Assembly: GCA_039964455.1 (NCBI GenBank)
Contig: JBDVXK010000012.1
Span: forward strand, 722,810-786,809
Direction of reading: 5' to 3'
Source: CALJFL01 sp039964455
Lineage (GTDB): Bacteria > Pseudomonadota > Gammaproteobacteria > Pseudomonadales > Halieaceae
DNA length: 64,000 bases
Shown: one piece after another, positions 1-8,835 of the stretch
Layout: each line of letters begins with the position of its first letter
How positions within the stretch are numbered: position 1 is the stretch's first letter
Notes under the pieces: generated by a model
The model's input: only the letters and a program-made list of their open reading frames with translations
What the model was told of the DNA's origin: nothing
Databases searched by the model: none
Translations under genes and position numbers: made by a program

Positions 1-1431
1 TGTGCCCAGCGATGGCGTTTCCGCGACCACAGCATTACCCGCCAGCGCAGGCATTATCGATTGTCCTTGTAGCGGGTGGATTTCGCGACCAGCATATTTC
101 GCCCCGGGATGATCGACACCGGCCACATCCAGCAGTGTAGGCACCACATCGCGCAAAGGCACCATGGCGCGGTGAATCCTCCCACCCTTAAAGCCCGCAG
201 GAAAATGTGCGAAGGCTGTCACACGGGTGCCGCCTTCACTGGGAAATGCCTTGTACATGCGCAGCCCCGCTGAGCCAGCCATGGCCCAACCAGCGCCGTA
301 AAATGCGTAGGAGTTGGGTCTGCCAATATTGTCCACGCTGAAATCGTAACGCTCGTCGATAACCTTGCGTATTGCAGGGAACATATCCGGCGACCAGGTT
401 TCATCGAGGTCATGCCCCTCTGGACCATTGTCCGACATAAACAGCACCAGGGTGTTGTCGAGCTTTCCGGAGTCACGCAGGTAATCGATAACCCGCCCGC
501 TGTGCGCGTCGAGTTCGTCGATCATGGCAGCATAGACCTCCATGCTGCGCGACTGTTCCTGTCTCTGCTCAGGGCTCAAGCTGTCCCATGCGACCGCTTT
601 TGGCGGCCTTGGCGGCGCCTCAGCCGATGGGACCAGCCCCAGTTCTGCCACCTTCTGCCGGCGCTGATGATACAGCACGTCATAACCGCCGTCATAGCGG
701 CCCTTATGCCGCGCGATAGCGGCATCCGGCGCCTGTAACGGCCAATGTGGTGCGGTAAATGAAAGCACTGCAAAGAAGGGCTGCTTGGCGTCACCCTCGC
801 GCAGGTAATCAAGAAGGCGGTCTGCATAAAACTGGGAAGAATATTTAAAGCTTTCCGGTAACGCGCTTAAGGGTTGGTCGTTCTCGGTGTACGAAGCCTT
901 CGCGTTGGGATCGGGATGATAGGCTGGCAACATATCGGCAAAGTGACTGGCGCCACCGCTATTAAGCGCAAAGGAACGCTGGAATCCCTGACTTGCCGGG
1001 CCCTGCTCTGGCGCATTAGCCAGATGCCATTTTCCTGAAAGATAGGTGCGATATCCGCTATCGCCTAGCAGCGAGGCGACAGAAACAACCCGCTCATTAA
1101 GGTGCCCCTCATAGCCGGGTTGGCCCTTCTGGTTTGGGGACAGTTCTTCGTACATATTGCCCACCCCCGCGAGGTGCGGGTCTACACCGGTATACAGGGT
1201 CGCCCTGGTCGGCGAGCACGCGGGATGCACAATGAAATTACTGAACCGAACGCCTTCCAGCGCCAGTTTATCGAGATTAGGGGTTGCGATTTCACCGCCG
1301 AAGCTACCCAGGTCGGTGTAGCCCATATCATCCACAATGATCAGCAGAATGTTAGGGCGGGGGGCGGTAAAACCCGCTGCCGGTAATACCAGCAGCAGGA
1401 CAAACAACGATCGAACCAGAGAGGTCAGCAC
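1..1431 (-). CDS. Type I arylsulfatase, C-terminus beyond window
   Basis: Seen: a continuous minus-strand reading frame from a GTG at 1431 to the left edge (477 codons), with no stop inside the window. The first 23 residues form a secretion signal (VLTSLVRSLFVLLLVLPAAG, then FTA). The chain continues PNILLIIVDDMGY, with the metal-binding Asp34-Asp35, and carries CSPTR at Cys72, the C-x-P-x-R motif that is converted to formylglycine in type I sulfatases. SGKWH and SDNGPEG supply further active-site residues. Known: these enzymes hydrolyse sulfate esters in the periplasm and need a formylglycine-generating enzyme or anSME, which is not in the window. The GTG lies 13 bases after the aldehyde dehydrogenase stop in the same frame, so the genes are probably co-transcribed. 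No ATG precedes the signal peptide, so GTG is the best start. The natural substrate cannot be read from the sequence. Confidence 0.9.
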   Translation of the reverse strand, partial: MLTSLVRSLFVLLLVLPAAGFTAPRPNILLIIVDDMGYTDLGSFGGEIATPNLDKLALEGVRFSNFIVHPACSPTRATLYTGVDPHLAGVGNMYEELSPNQKGQPGYEGHLNERVVSVASLLGDSGYRTYLSGKWHLANAPEQGPASQGFQRSFALNSGGASHFADMLPAYHPDPNAKASYTENDQPLSALPESFKYSSQFYADRLLDYLREGDAKQPFFAVLSFTAPHWPLQAPDAAIARHKGRYDGGYDVLYHQRRQKVAELGLVPSAEAPPRPPKAVAWDSLSPEQRQEQSRSMEVYAAMIDELDAHSGRVIDYLRDSGKLDNTLVLFMSDNGPEGHDLDETWSPDMFPAIRKVIDERYDFSVDNIGRPNSYAFYGAGWAMAGSAGLRMYKAFPSEGGTRVTAFAHFPAGFKGGRIHRAMVPLRDVVPTLLDVAGVDHPGAKYAGREIHPLQGQSIMPALAGNAVVAETPSLGT

Positions 1432-1443
1432 GACAGCGAGGTG

Positions 1444-2868
1444 TCAGCCATTCATGATCTTGACTGTTTGCAGCGCGGTGAACTCTTCCAGCCCGTAGTC
1501 ACCAAATTCTACGCCAAACCCGGACTGCTTGATGCCACCGAATGGCGTATGAGGGTGTAACACCGCGTGGTCATTAATCCACACAGTGCCGCACTCCAGG
1601 CGCGACGCCAGCGCGGCTGCCGCCTTACTATCGCCAGACCAGATGGAACCACCCAAGCCGCTATCGCTATTGTTGGCCCGTGCGATCACATCCTCGATAT
1701 CCGAGTACTTGATAATTGGGACGATGGGACCAAATGGCTCTTCGTCAACCAGACGACTGCCATCGCTCAAGCCTGTGACAACGGTAGGCTCAAAGAAGTA
1801 ACCGCTGCCTTCTCTGGCGTGGCCGCCGGTAAGAAAAGTGCCACCCTGTTCACGGGCGTCATCGGCCAACGATTTGACGATATTTAACTGGGCCTGGTTC
1901 TGGATCGGGCCAAGCTGCGTCGCTTCGTCCATACCATCGCCGACCACAACTTCCCTCGCGCGCTTGGCAATCGCCTCGGCCACGTCGTCAAAAATAGACT
2001 CGTGAACATACAGGCGTTTGAGCGCGGCACAGGTTTGACCGTTATTGTGGAAGCAGGCGGTAAACAGCTTGTCTGCGATAGCCTCAACGTCTACATCCGG
2101 CAAGATAATGCCAGCGTCATTGCCGCCCAGCTCAAGGGTCAGCCGCTTGAGGTTTCCTGCAGCGCTTTCCATGATCCTGCGACCAGTGCGGGTAGAGCCC
2201 GTAAAGACCACCTTGTCGATGTCGGGGTGGCTACTGATCGCAGCACCCACATCGCCACCACCCGTCACCAGGTTCAGCACCCCAGCTGGCAATATCTCAT
2301 TGGCCAACTCTACAAACTTACTGACCGCAACAGGCGTATATTCCGACGGCTTGATAACCACCGTATTCCCAGCCCGTAGTGCCGGAATAATATGCCAGAT
2401 GGAAATCATCAATGGCCAGTTCCACGGGGTGATGGATCCGACTACACCCAGCGGGCGACGATGCACTTCAATGCGCGCCTCGTCATCGTCCTGCAGCACA
2501 TCAGTAGGAATTTCCAAATCGGCCGTGGCCATGATCCAGGCCATGGCTCCACCCACTTCCATACCGGAACCCAAGCCATTCAAACCGCCCATGGGTTTCC
2601 CTGACTCGCGGGTGACCAGCTCCATAAACTCTGGCATGCGCGCTTCCAGCGCGGGCACCAGTGAACGGATCAAGGCAACACGGTCTGCGTCGGCCATGGC
2701 GCTCCACGCTGGAAAGGCCGCACGCGCAGCCGCAACCGCCTGGTCCACGTGGCTGGCATCGCCCTGTTGAACTTCCGCGAAAGGCTCGCCGTTGGCCGGG
2801 TTGATTACCTGAAAAGTCTGGCCAGCACTTACCGGCTGGCCATTAATTAGCATCTCACACTGCAACAT
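1444..2868 (-). CDS. NAD(P)-dependent aldehyde dehydrogenase
   Basis: Oxidises an aldehyde to the acid with NAD(P)+. Seen: full-length ALDH superfamily protein of 474 residues. Asn150 lies in TPWNWP, Lys173 in VIKPSEYTP, the general base Glu246 in LELGGND and the nucleophile Cys280 in NNGQTCAALK. I start at ATG 2868 rather than TTG 2874 because AGGAG lies 6 bases before the ATG, inside the end of the TonB receptor gene. It sits 9 bases after that receptor and 13 bases before the sulfatase, so the three form one unit. It may oxidise the aldehyde released by the class III PLP enzyme upstream. The subfamily (semialdehyde, betaine aldehyde, aromatic) cannot be fixed from motifs. Confidence 0.9.
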   Translation of the reverse strand: MLQCEMLINGQPVSAGQTFQVINPANGEPFAEVQQGDASHVDQAVAAARAAFPAWSAMADADRVALIRSLVPALEARMPEFMELVTRESGKPMGGLNGLGSGMEVGGAMAWIMATADLEIPTDVLQDDDEARIEVHRRPLGVVGSITPWNWPLMISIWHIIPALRAGNTVVIKPSEYTPVAVSKFVELANEILPAGVLNLVTGGGDVGAAISSHPDIDKVVFTGSTRTGRRIMESAAGNLKRLTLELGGNDAGIILPDVDVEAIADKLFTACFHNNGQTCAALKRLYVHESIFDDVAEAIAKRAREVVVGDGMDEATQLGPIQNQAQLNIVKSLADDAREQGGTFLTGGHAREGSGYFFEPTVVTGLSDGSRLVDEEPFGPIVPIIKYSDIEDVIARANNSDSGLGGSIWSGDSKAAAALASRLECGTVWINDHAVLHPHTPFGGIKQSGFGVEFGDYGLEEFTALQTVKIMNG

Positions 2869-2877
2869 CTTCAACTC

Positions 2878-5304
2878 CTAGAAATGGTAGCCGGCGGTTA
2901 CGCCGTAGGTGATTGGCGGGGCGTAGGTTGTGGTTGCACCGAGAATACCCAGGTCAAGGGCGTAGTTCTTGAACTCCTCGTCGGTGAAGTTCTTAACCCA
3001 GGCACTCACCCGTACCGCTCTTTCGCCACTCTCCCAACTGATGCGAGCATTGTGCACGTCATAAGATTCCTGCAGTGCACCGGCCGCGTTGGAGACCTCC
3101 AGGTACTGGTCGTCAACAAATAGTCCGTCAACCTGGAAGGCCACGTTGCCACCCAGCATGTCGAGGTTATATCGAACCAGATAGTTAATGCTGTAATCAG
3201 GCGTGTTGGGCAGCTCATTGCCATTAAGGAAATCAATGGGCCAGTCAACCGGGAAGCCCACGGGAGTAACCTGCTGCTGCGGGGTTTCCACACCATCGAC
3301 ATCAGAGTCCTGCAAAGACGCTCCCAGGATGATGTCCCAGTTTTCGTTAGGCGTATAAATAAGCTCCAGCTCCGCGCCCACGTTCTCTGCATCGGCGTTG
3401 GCAATGCTGGGCGTACCGTCTGAGAAGGTAAAAGCCTGATAATCCTCATAATCGTAATAGAAGATTGCACCGTTGAAGCGCATCTTGCCATCCATGAAGT
3501 CGGTTTTCAGGCCTACCTCATAGGCGTAAAGCACTTCCTCGTCGTGGCGAATATTATCCAGCCCCACGTTGGCTGAAGGCGCAAAGTTACCGCCCTTGAT
3601 ACCGCGGTTAACAGAGGCATAGGCCAGTGTGTAGTCGCTCATCCGCCAATCCAACTGCAGGCGGCCGGCCCAATCGCCGTAATCAACCTCGTCGTTGCTA
3701 CTGCCCGCGGCCGCAGCCGCCTCATTCAGGTCAAACAGGTCGTCAACCAGTATGCCTTCCTCAGGTGCCGCGAAGCTGGTCTTGAAGTCCATCTCCTTAT
3801 CATCCTGCGACCAGCGCAGGCCAACGATGAAGGTGAGGGTGTCAGTAAAATCCCATTCACCTTGCCCAAAGACGGACCAGTTAGTCGAGTCCAGGGTGTA
3901 GTCCTGAAATACCCCCGGGCTGGTCAATGTGGAAGGGTCAAACCCAAGATCTACTGCGACACCAGACACAGGTGCACCCCGGGTAATCACTTGCGCATCC
4001 GTCTCCATGTCCAGGTAATAACCGCCGGCTACCCAACGGAAGGCATCGCTCTCACCGGACAGTCTTAGCTCCTGAGAAAACTGGGTGAAATCTGCAACCG
4101 TAGTGAACTCAATGATAGGTACGGGAATACCATCACCGTCCTCGGTGTAGAACTTGTCGAGCGTGAAATAGTTGGTGATCGAGACCAGGTCCATTGTGTC
4201 GCTGAGCTCCCAGTCCAGCTTGGCCGTGGCGCTATCAGTCTCCCTATCCATATATCCGGCATAGTCCGAATAGTGTTCAAACGGCTCAGGGTGGTCGCCT
4301 TCATAAATTGTTCGCCCTGCTTCATCTACCGGTGCAAAGCAATCGAGCTGGCTGGGGCAGAAAAAAACGGCTGCAGTGAACTGCTCCAGATTCAGACCAC
4401 CAGGAGGATCACCACCTTCAAGAATCACGTCGTTGGTGAACTGCTGGAATTCAGGCGGAATATAGGCCTCGGATGCTTTGCCGTAGGGCAGGAAGTTGTA
4501 GCCACCCGTAGGCACGTCTTCATCTTCGGTGTATTTATATTGCAGAGTCAGCACAGCTGTATCGCCCAGATCAAACTGCAGCTCGCCGCGCAGGGCATAA
4601 CCGTCGGTACCACCGAGGTCTATACCGCTAGCCGCTAGCCCGGGTGGGTTGCCACCTGGGCCGAATTCAGGGAAGTCCTTGGACTCCATGTAACCGTCCA
4701 TCTCAGCAGTACGACCGGCGATTCGACCACGTATGCTGTCACTGAACGAGCCACCAATGGCGAATTCAAGCTCCTGCCTATCGTAGTCACCAATAGTCCC
4801 TTCTATGTAACCATTCAGCTCATCGTCATCAGCGCCCTTGGTCAGGTAATGGATCACACCACCGGTGGCATTACGTCCAAACAGAGTGCCCTGTGGTCCA
4901 CGCAACACTTCCACCCGGTCAATATCAAACAACTGTGCATTGATGCCGTTCATGCTTGCCATGTAAACGTCATCAACGTATACCGCCACCGGCGCTTCGA
5001 GGTTGTCGGTAAAGTTGTTCTGGGAGACGCCACGAATATTAAAAACAGTGAGGTTGGGCGAGAAGGTAATCATGGACAGGCCAGGCACCTGGTCGCTGAT
5101 CTCTACAGTATTGGTCACGCCCAATGCCTTCATCTGGTCACCGGTATAAGCGGTCACCGAGATGCCAACATCCTGCAGGTTCTGCTCGCGCTTCTGGGCG
5201 GTCACCATGACCTCCTCCAGCACAGCGGCCTGCGCAACACCAGCACCTATGGTAAGCGCGGTCGCGGTTGTTACAGCGTGGGTAATTCTCTTGAGTTTAA
5301 ACAT
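2878..5304 (-). CDS. TonB-dependent outer-membrane receptor
   Basis: Imports a scarce or bulky ligand across the outer membrane using energy from TonB/ExbBD. Seen: 808 residues; signal peptide at about 1-26 ending GVAQA; a TonB box and plug start at EEVMVTAQKREQNLQDV; the plug motif VEVLRGPQGTLFGRNATGG; and a C-terminal strand ending in Phe (TAGYHF), typical of outer-membrane barrels. The EEVMVTAQKR type of N-terminus is common in receptors of marine gammaproteobacteria and sphingomonads. It heads a short unit with the aldehyde dehydrogenase and sulfatase, and follows the kinase, PLP enzyme and SDR genes. That context suggests uptake of an organic, possibly sulfated, substrate rather than a siderophore. 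Ligand unknown. Confidence 0.93.
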   Translation of the reverse strand: MFKLKRITHAVTTATALTIGAGVAQAAVLEEVMVTAQKREQNLQDVGISVTAYTGDQMKALGVTNTVEISDQVPGLSMITFSPNLTVFNIRGVSQNNFTDNLEAPVAVYVDDVYMASMNGINAQLFDIDRVEVLRGPQGTLFGRNATGGVIHYLTKGADDDELNGYIEGTIGDYDRQELEFAIGGSFSDSIRGRIAGRTAEMDGYMESKDFPEFGPGGNPPGLAASGIDLGGTDGYALRGELQFDLGDTAVLTLQYKYTEDEDVPTGGYNFLPYGKASEAYIPPEFQQFTNDVILEGGDPPGGLNLEQFTAAVFFCPSQLDCFAPVDEAGRTIYEGDHPEPFEHYSDYAGYMDRETDSATAKLDWELSDTMDLVSITNYFTLDKFYTEDGDGIPVPIIEFTTVADFTQFSQELRLSGESDAFRWVAGGYYLDMETDAQVITRGAPVSGVAVDLGFDPSTLTSPGVFQDYTLDSTNWSVFGQGEWDFTDTLTFIVGLRWSQDDKEMDFKTSFAAPEEGILVDDLFDLNEAAAAAGSSNDEVDYGDWAGRLQLDWRMSDYTLAYASVNRGIKGGNFAPSANVGLDNIRHDEEVLYAYEVGLKTDFMDGKMRFNGAIFYYDYEDYQAFTFSDGTPSIANADAENVGAELELIYTPNENWDIILGASLQDSDVDGVETPQQQVTPVGFPVDWPIDFLNGNELPNTPDYSINYLVRYNLDMLGGNVAFQVDGLFVDDQYLEVSNAAGALQESYDVHNARISWESGERAVRVSAWVKNFTDEEFKNYALDLGILGATTTYAPPITYGVTAGYHF

Positions 5305-5347
5305 GGGGTATCCCTCCGAGTGTAGCTTCTAATTATTGCGGCCATTT

Positions 5348-5400
5348 TTAGACCATCTTTTCTCTTATTATTAGACCAGACATCTACAGCCTAGACTTGT
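5348..5400 (-). promoter_or_regulatory. Repeated TGGTCTAA elements upstream of the receptor gene
   Basis: On the minus strand the octamer TGGTCTAA occurs twice, at 5378-5371 and 5355-5348. The copies start 23 bases apart, about two helix turns, and face the receptor gene. A related AAGTCTAG lies just upstream at 5397-5390. The rest of the 174-base gap between the kinase stop and the receptor start shows nothing else I can name. A repressor or activator site is an inference. Confidence 0.35.
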
Positions 5401-5478
5401 ATGGCAGTGAAATCAAAAATTGACCCTAAGCGCACGGCTTGGGGGCAATAATTCGAAAATGCGGCATTTACCGGCCTG

Positions 5479-6507
5479 CTAGACCTCCAGATAGGCCCGC
5501 GCCAGGGTGCAGCACTTTTCCACCAGCATAGGCGTCAGCTCCTTTGCCGTCTGGGTTTCACTACGTGTGCGCACCCAGCCAAGATAGGTAAACGACCGCG
5601 CCAGGAAGAACAGCGGCATGTGGGCCAACTGGGCGTCAGGCAAGTCCCTGTGGGCCCGATAGCCACTGACCATGGCATCGAAAGCAGCGGAGAAAAAATC
5701 CTCCTCCATTTCAAAGTGCAGCGCTGTGGCTAACTCGAACAAGTGCCAACCGAAACCGGCATCATCAAAATCAATAAGCCGCACGGTGTCACCATCTACC
5801 AGCAGGTTTTCTACAACGAAATCGGCGTGGATCAGGCTGTAGCGATCAGCATTGGCAGGGTCTGCGGCATAGCGGGCCAGGTCATCCCGAACCCTGTCAC
5901 GCGCCCGCAACAGTAAAGCGCGCTCATCGTCGGTAAGCGCAGCTAGCTCCCAGAATGGCCCCCAGAACGGCGTGTCGCCTACCAGGCCTTCAATGTCCCA
6001 GGCGTGACGACTGAAGCCTTCTGGCAAAACCCATCGCGCGGCCTGGTTGTGCAACCTGGCGGCCAGGCCGCCTATGGTGTGATAGATCTGCTCTACAGCC
6101 CCATCTGCCGCCAAACCACCCTCTATCGAGCCAAGCTGCTCACCCTCCAGCCAGGCCATAATATCGACCTGCCGCGGCTCGGGGACCTCGCCCACCTGCA
6201 CCGTGAGAAAAAGCTCGCCACTCAATGCTGGCAGCATCTGTGGTACAGAAATTCCGGCGGCCTGCAAAGCGGCAAGCCACTGTAATTCGGATCGCAATTC
6301 CTCATCGCTATGGTAGGCGTGGCGATGAATGCGCAGGGCGTAGCGCTGGCCCTCTGGGGTCAGCACCTTGAACACACCGTTTTCGCGATATTTGATCAGC
6401 TCCAGCTCACTACCCTGCAAACCCCACTGTGCCAGGGCGGCGTCTGCAAGCACCTGCATCGCAGCCGCCTGGCCAGCGTCATCCAGTTGGTAAAACTCGG
6501 TGCTCAT
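5479..6507 (-). CDS. APH-fold small-molecule kinase
   Basis: Phosphorylates a hydroxyl group of a small molecule using ATP. Seen: 342 residues with the aminoglycoside phosphotransferase/choline kinase fold. The catalytic loop is SLIHADFVVENLL (Asp229, Asn234), followed by the metal-binding RLIDFDDAG (Asp246 or Asp248). The nucleotide-binding lysine region lies near residues 35-60. Its ATG overlaps the stop of the class III PLP enzyme upstream by four bases (ATGA), so the two are translationally coupled. Known: hydroxylysine kinase and related APH-fold kinases pair with class III phospho-lyases. I therefore read it as an amino-alcohol kinase rather than an antibiotic resistance gene. Homoserine or ethanolamine kinase activity remains possible. 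Confidence 0.8.
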   Translation of the reverse strand: MSTEFYQLDDAGQAAAMQVLADAALAQWGLQGSELELIKYRENGVFKVLTPEGQRYALRIHRHAYHSDEELRSELQWLAALQAAGISVPQMLPALSGELFLTVQVGEVPEPRQVDIMAWLEGEQLGSIEGGLAADGAVEQIYHTIGGLAARLHNQAARWVLPEGFSRHAWDIEGLVGDTPFWGPFWELAALTDDERALLLRARDRVRDDLARYAADPANADRYSLIHADFVVENLLVDGDTVRLIDFDDAGFGWHLFELATALHFEMEEDFFSAAFDAMVSGYRAHRDLPDAQLAHMPLFFLARSFTYLGWVRTRSETQTAKELTPMLVEKCCTLARAYLEV

Positions 6508-7799
6508 AGCGACACCTCCGCGAGGCTGTCATCCAACGCCGAAAGCAGTAAGTCGGCATGTTCTGGGTAGAACGGCATAGGGGGCCGCATTTTCAGGATA
6601 TTGCCGTGCGCACCGATACGGCTGATGAGAACACCGCGGCGGCACATGGCGTTGATGACGTCATTGGCAATATCGCCGGCCGGTGTCTTCTGCTCCCGGT
6701 CAGTCACCAGTTCCAGGCCAAAGAACATGCCCTTTTGCCGCACATCGCCAATCAATTCGTGTTTGCTCGCCAGTGAGCGCAGCCCTTCTGCCACATAGGC
6801 CCCGGTGCTGACCGCATTGGCCAGCAGGTTTTCATTTTCTAGCACGTCCAGCACTGCCATACCTACCGCGCTGGATACGGGGTTTCCGGCAAAGGTATTG
6901 AAGTACATCGCCCACTCACTAAAGCTGTCGACCAACTCGCCGCGGGCAACAATGCCTGCCACAGGATGGCCGTTGCCCATGGGCTTACCCATCACCACAA
7001 TATCGGGTACGGGCTCATAGGCCTGATGGGACCACCAGTGCTCACCAGTGCGGCCGAAGCCGCCCTGCACTTCATCGGCGATATACAAACCGCCGGCGGC
7101 ACGTACCTTGGCAATCGCCTGCTCCACAAAACCATCCGGCGCGTACAGCAGCCCCTCATTCGCGAATTCAGGGCAAATCAGAATTCCGGCAGTGCCGATA
7201 CCCCGCTCGGCAAATGTATCAATGGCCTGCTGCACCCGCTCAGCATAAGCAGCGGCAAGATCCTCACTGGCGACTCCGTCCAGACCGCGATAGGAGTCCG
7301 GTGCCGGTACGCCGATCACCCGCTGTGTCTGCGCTGCCTCGGGCATAAAGCCGGTGCCCAGCTCCCCCACGGCTTCGGTATTACCATGGTAGGCATCGTT
7401 GGTAACGATAATCCCCTGATTGCCACTGGCGTGACGCGCCATGCGCAGCGCCAACTCGTTGGCCTCCGAGCCTGTGCAGGTCAGCATGCCCATGTTCAGG
7501 CTGTCATCGAACAAGGCGGTCAACCGCTCCAGGTAAGCCACCACATTTTCGTGCAGATAGCGCGTGTGAATATTCAGCGTGGCAGCCTGCGTTGCCAACG
7601 CCTCAACCACATGGGGATGGCAGTGACCACAGGAAGGCACATTGTTGTAAACATCCAGATAGCGATTGCCTTTGCTATCAAACAACCACACGCCCTCCCC
7701 GCGCACTATCTCCAGCGGCTGCTCATAGAACAACGGCGCGTTCTTACCGATAACCCGGTAGCGCCGTTCAAGAAGCGAATCACTCATCGTAAAAGCCAT
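6504..7799 (-). CDS. Class III PLP enzyme, AGXT2L-like phospho-lyase
   Basis: Seen: 431 residues of the class III aminotransferase fold. CGHCHPHVVEAL is at about 57-68, TRYLHENVV at 79-87, GSEANELALR at 110-119, the PLP-binding DEVQGGFGR from Asp242, and the Schiff-base Lys272 in VVMGKPMGNGHP. The C-terminal NILKMRPPMPF resembles the ethanolamine-phosphate and 5-phosphohydroxylysine phospho-lyases more than ordinary transaminases. Known: those enzymes remove phosphate and ammonia from a phosphorylated amino alcohol and leave an aldehyde. The overlapping kinase gene and the nearby aldehyde dehydrogenase fit that reaction. A plain omega-transaminase is the alternative. The start overlaps the SDR gene by 20 bases; ATG 7787 is another possible start. 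Confidence 0.85.
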   Translation of the reverse strand: MAFTMSDSLLERRYRVIGKNAPLFYEQPLEIVRGEGVWLFDSKGNRYLDVYNNVPSCGHCHPHVVEALATQAATLNIHTRYLHENVVAYLERLTALFDDSLNMGMLTCTGSEANELALRMARHASGNQGIIVTNDAYHGNTEAVGELGTGFMPEAAQTQRVIGVPAPDSYRGLDGVASEDLAAAYAERVQQAIDTFAERGIGTAGILICPEFANEGLLYAPDGFVEQAIAKVRAAGGLYIADEVQGGFGRTGEHWWSHQAYEPVPDIVVMGKPMGNGHPVAGIVARGELVDSFSEWAMYFNTFAGNPVSSAVGMAVLDVLENENLLANAVSTGAYVAEGLRSLASKHELIGDVRQKGMFFGLELVTDREQKTPAGDIANDVINAMCRRGVLISRIGAHGNILKMRPPMPFYPEHADLLLSALDDSLAEVSL

Positions 7800-8571
7800 C
7801 CATCACCACCTGGCTCTCGGGCAAGGTGGAGCCGCCATCAACCACGATAGTCTGGCCGGTCAGGTAGGACGCCTCATCAGAGGCGAGAAACAGCATGGTG
7901 TAGGCAATGTCCTCGGGCACACCCAGGTGACCCTGCGGAATACATTGGGCCATCGCCTTGAGCTCTTCTTCATCACCCAGTTCAGACATGGCAGCAGTCA
8001 GGATATAGCCGGGCTCAACCCCGTTAATGGTGATGTGATCGCGGGCATACTCCAGCGCTGCCGTGCGAATAAAACCGTTCATCCCACCTTTCGACATGGC
8101 GTAGTGAGAGGTGCCCGGCATCGCCACCCGGGGGCCGGTGACCGAGGAAGTAAAAATCATGCGCCCGCCACCCTGCTTGCGAAAGTGCGGTACACAGGCC
8201 TGAGTGAGCCAGACCGCCGCCTTCATGTTGACCGCCAGGGTTTGGTCCAGCACATCGTCACTGAGATCATCGACATTATGTAGCGGGTAAATTGCGGCAT
8301 TGTGCACACCTATATCAATGCGCCCATAGGTAGCGACCGCCTGTGCAACAACATCATCAACAGCGCTGTGCTGCCCCACGTCACACTGCACCAGAATGGC
8401 CTTGCCGCCATCAGCCGTAATGTCGTCGACGGTTTGCTGGCCATTACCACTGCTGCGCGTGGCCACCACCACACTGGCACCATGCTGGGCAAACACCTTG
8501 GCAATACCCTCGCCTATGCCCTGCCCTGCGCCGGTAACAATCGCAACTTTACCTGTTAAATCACCAAACAT
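7780..8571 (-). CDS. Short-chain dehydrogenase/reductase (SDR)
   Basis: NAD(P)-dependent oxidoreductase, 263 residues. Seen: the Rossmann motif VTGAGQGIGEGIA near the N-terminus, NAAIY of the NAG-type motif, the catalytic Ser of FTSSVTG, and Tyr/Lys in HYAMSKGG. The C-terminus follows the classical pattern ending in SYLTGQTIVVDGGS. I start at ATG 8571 because GGAGGT lies a few bases upstream; an in-frame extension to 8619 has no such site. It is the first gene of the minus-strand group that continues into the PLP enzyme and kinase. It may oxidise or reduce a hydroxyl/keto group of the same substrate. The substrate is not recognisable. Confidence 0.88.
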   Translation of the reverse strand: MFGDLTGKVAIVTGAGQGIGEGIAKVFAQHGASVVVATRSSGNGQQTVDDITADGGKAILVQCDVGQHSAVDDVVAQAVATYGRIDIGVHNAAIYPLHNVDDLSDDVLDQTLAVNMKAAVWLTQACVPHFRKQGGGRMIFTSSVTGPRVAMPGTSHYAMSKGGMNGFIRTAALEYARDHITINGVEPGYILTAAMSELGDEEELKAMAQCIPQGHLGVPEDIAYTMLFLASDEASYLTGQTIVVDGGSTLPESQVVMDGFYDE

Positions 8572-8835
8572 CGGAAGCACCTCCAGCCCGTTAAACTGCG
8601 TTAAGCATAGCGCATGCACGCAACAAAACTATCGGGCAAACGTATGAGCCAAGCGTATTAGCAAGATGGTGCTATCAGGTGAACTGGCCACACGGGATTG
8701 CACTCGGGGCGGTCAGACACACCACAGGCGCATCAGTGCGGCCGAGTTTGGCTCATGCTTTAGGTCGATGGCCTTGCCGCTGGCCGTAACGCATACTAGC
8801 CTGCATTACATAAACACGTGGATTGTGGAGACGAA

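Noticed and set aside
5479..6507. Aminoglycoside resistance kinase
   Set aside because: The fold matches, but the overlap with a class III PLP enzyme points to metabolism.
6966..7850. Plus-strand open frame of 294 codons
   Set aside because: Antisense to the well-supported class III PLP enzyme gene, with low-complexity, Arg/His-rich translation and no motif.
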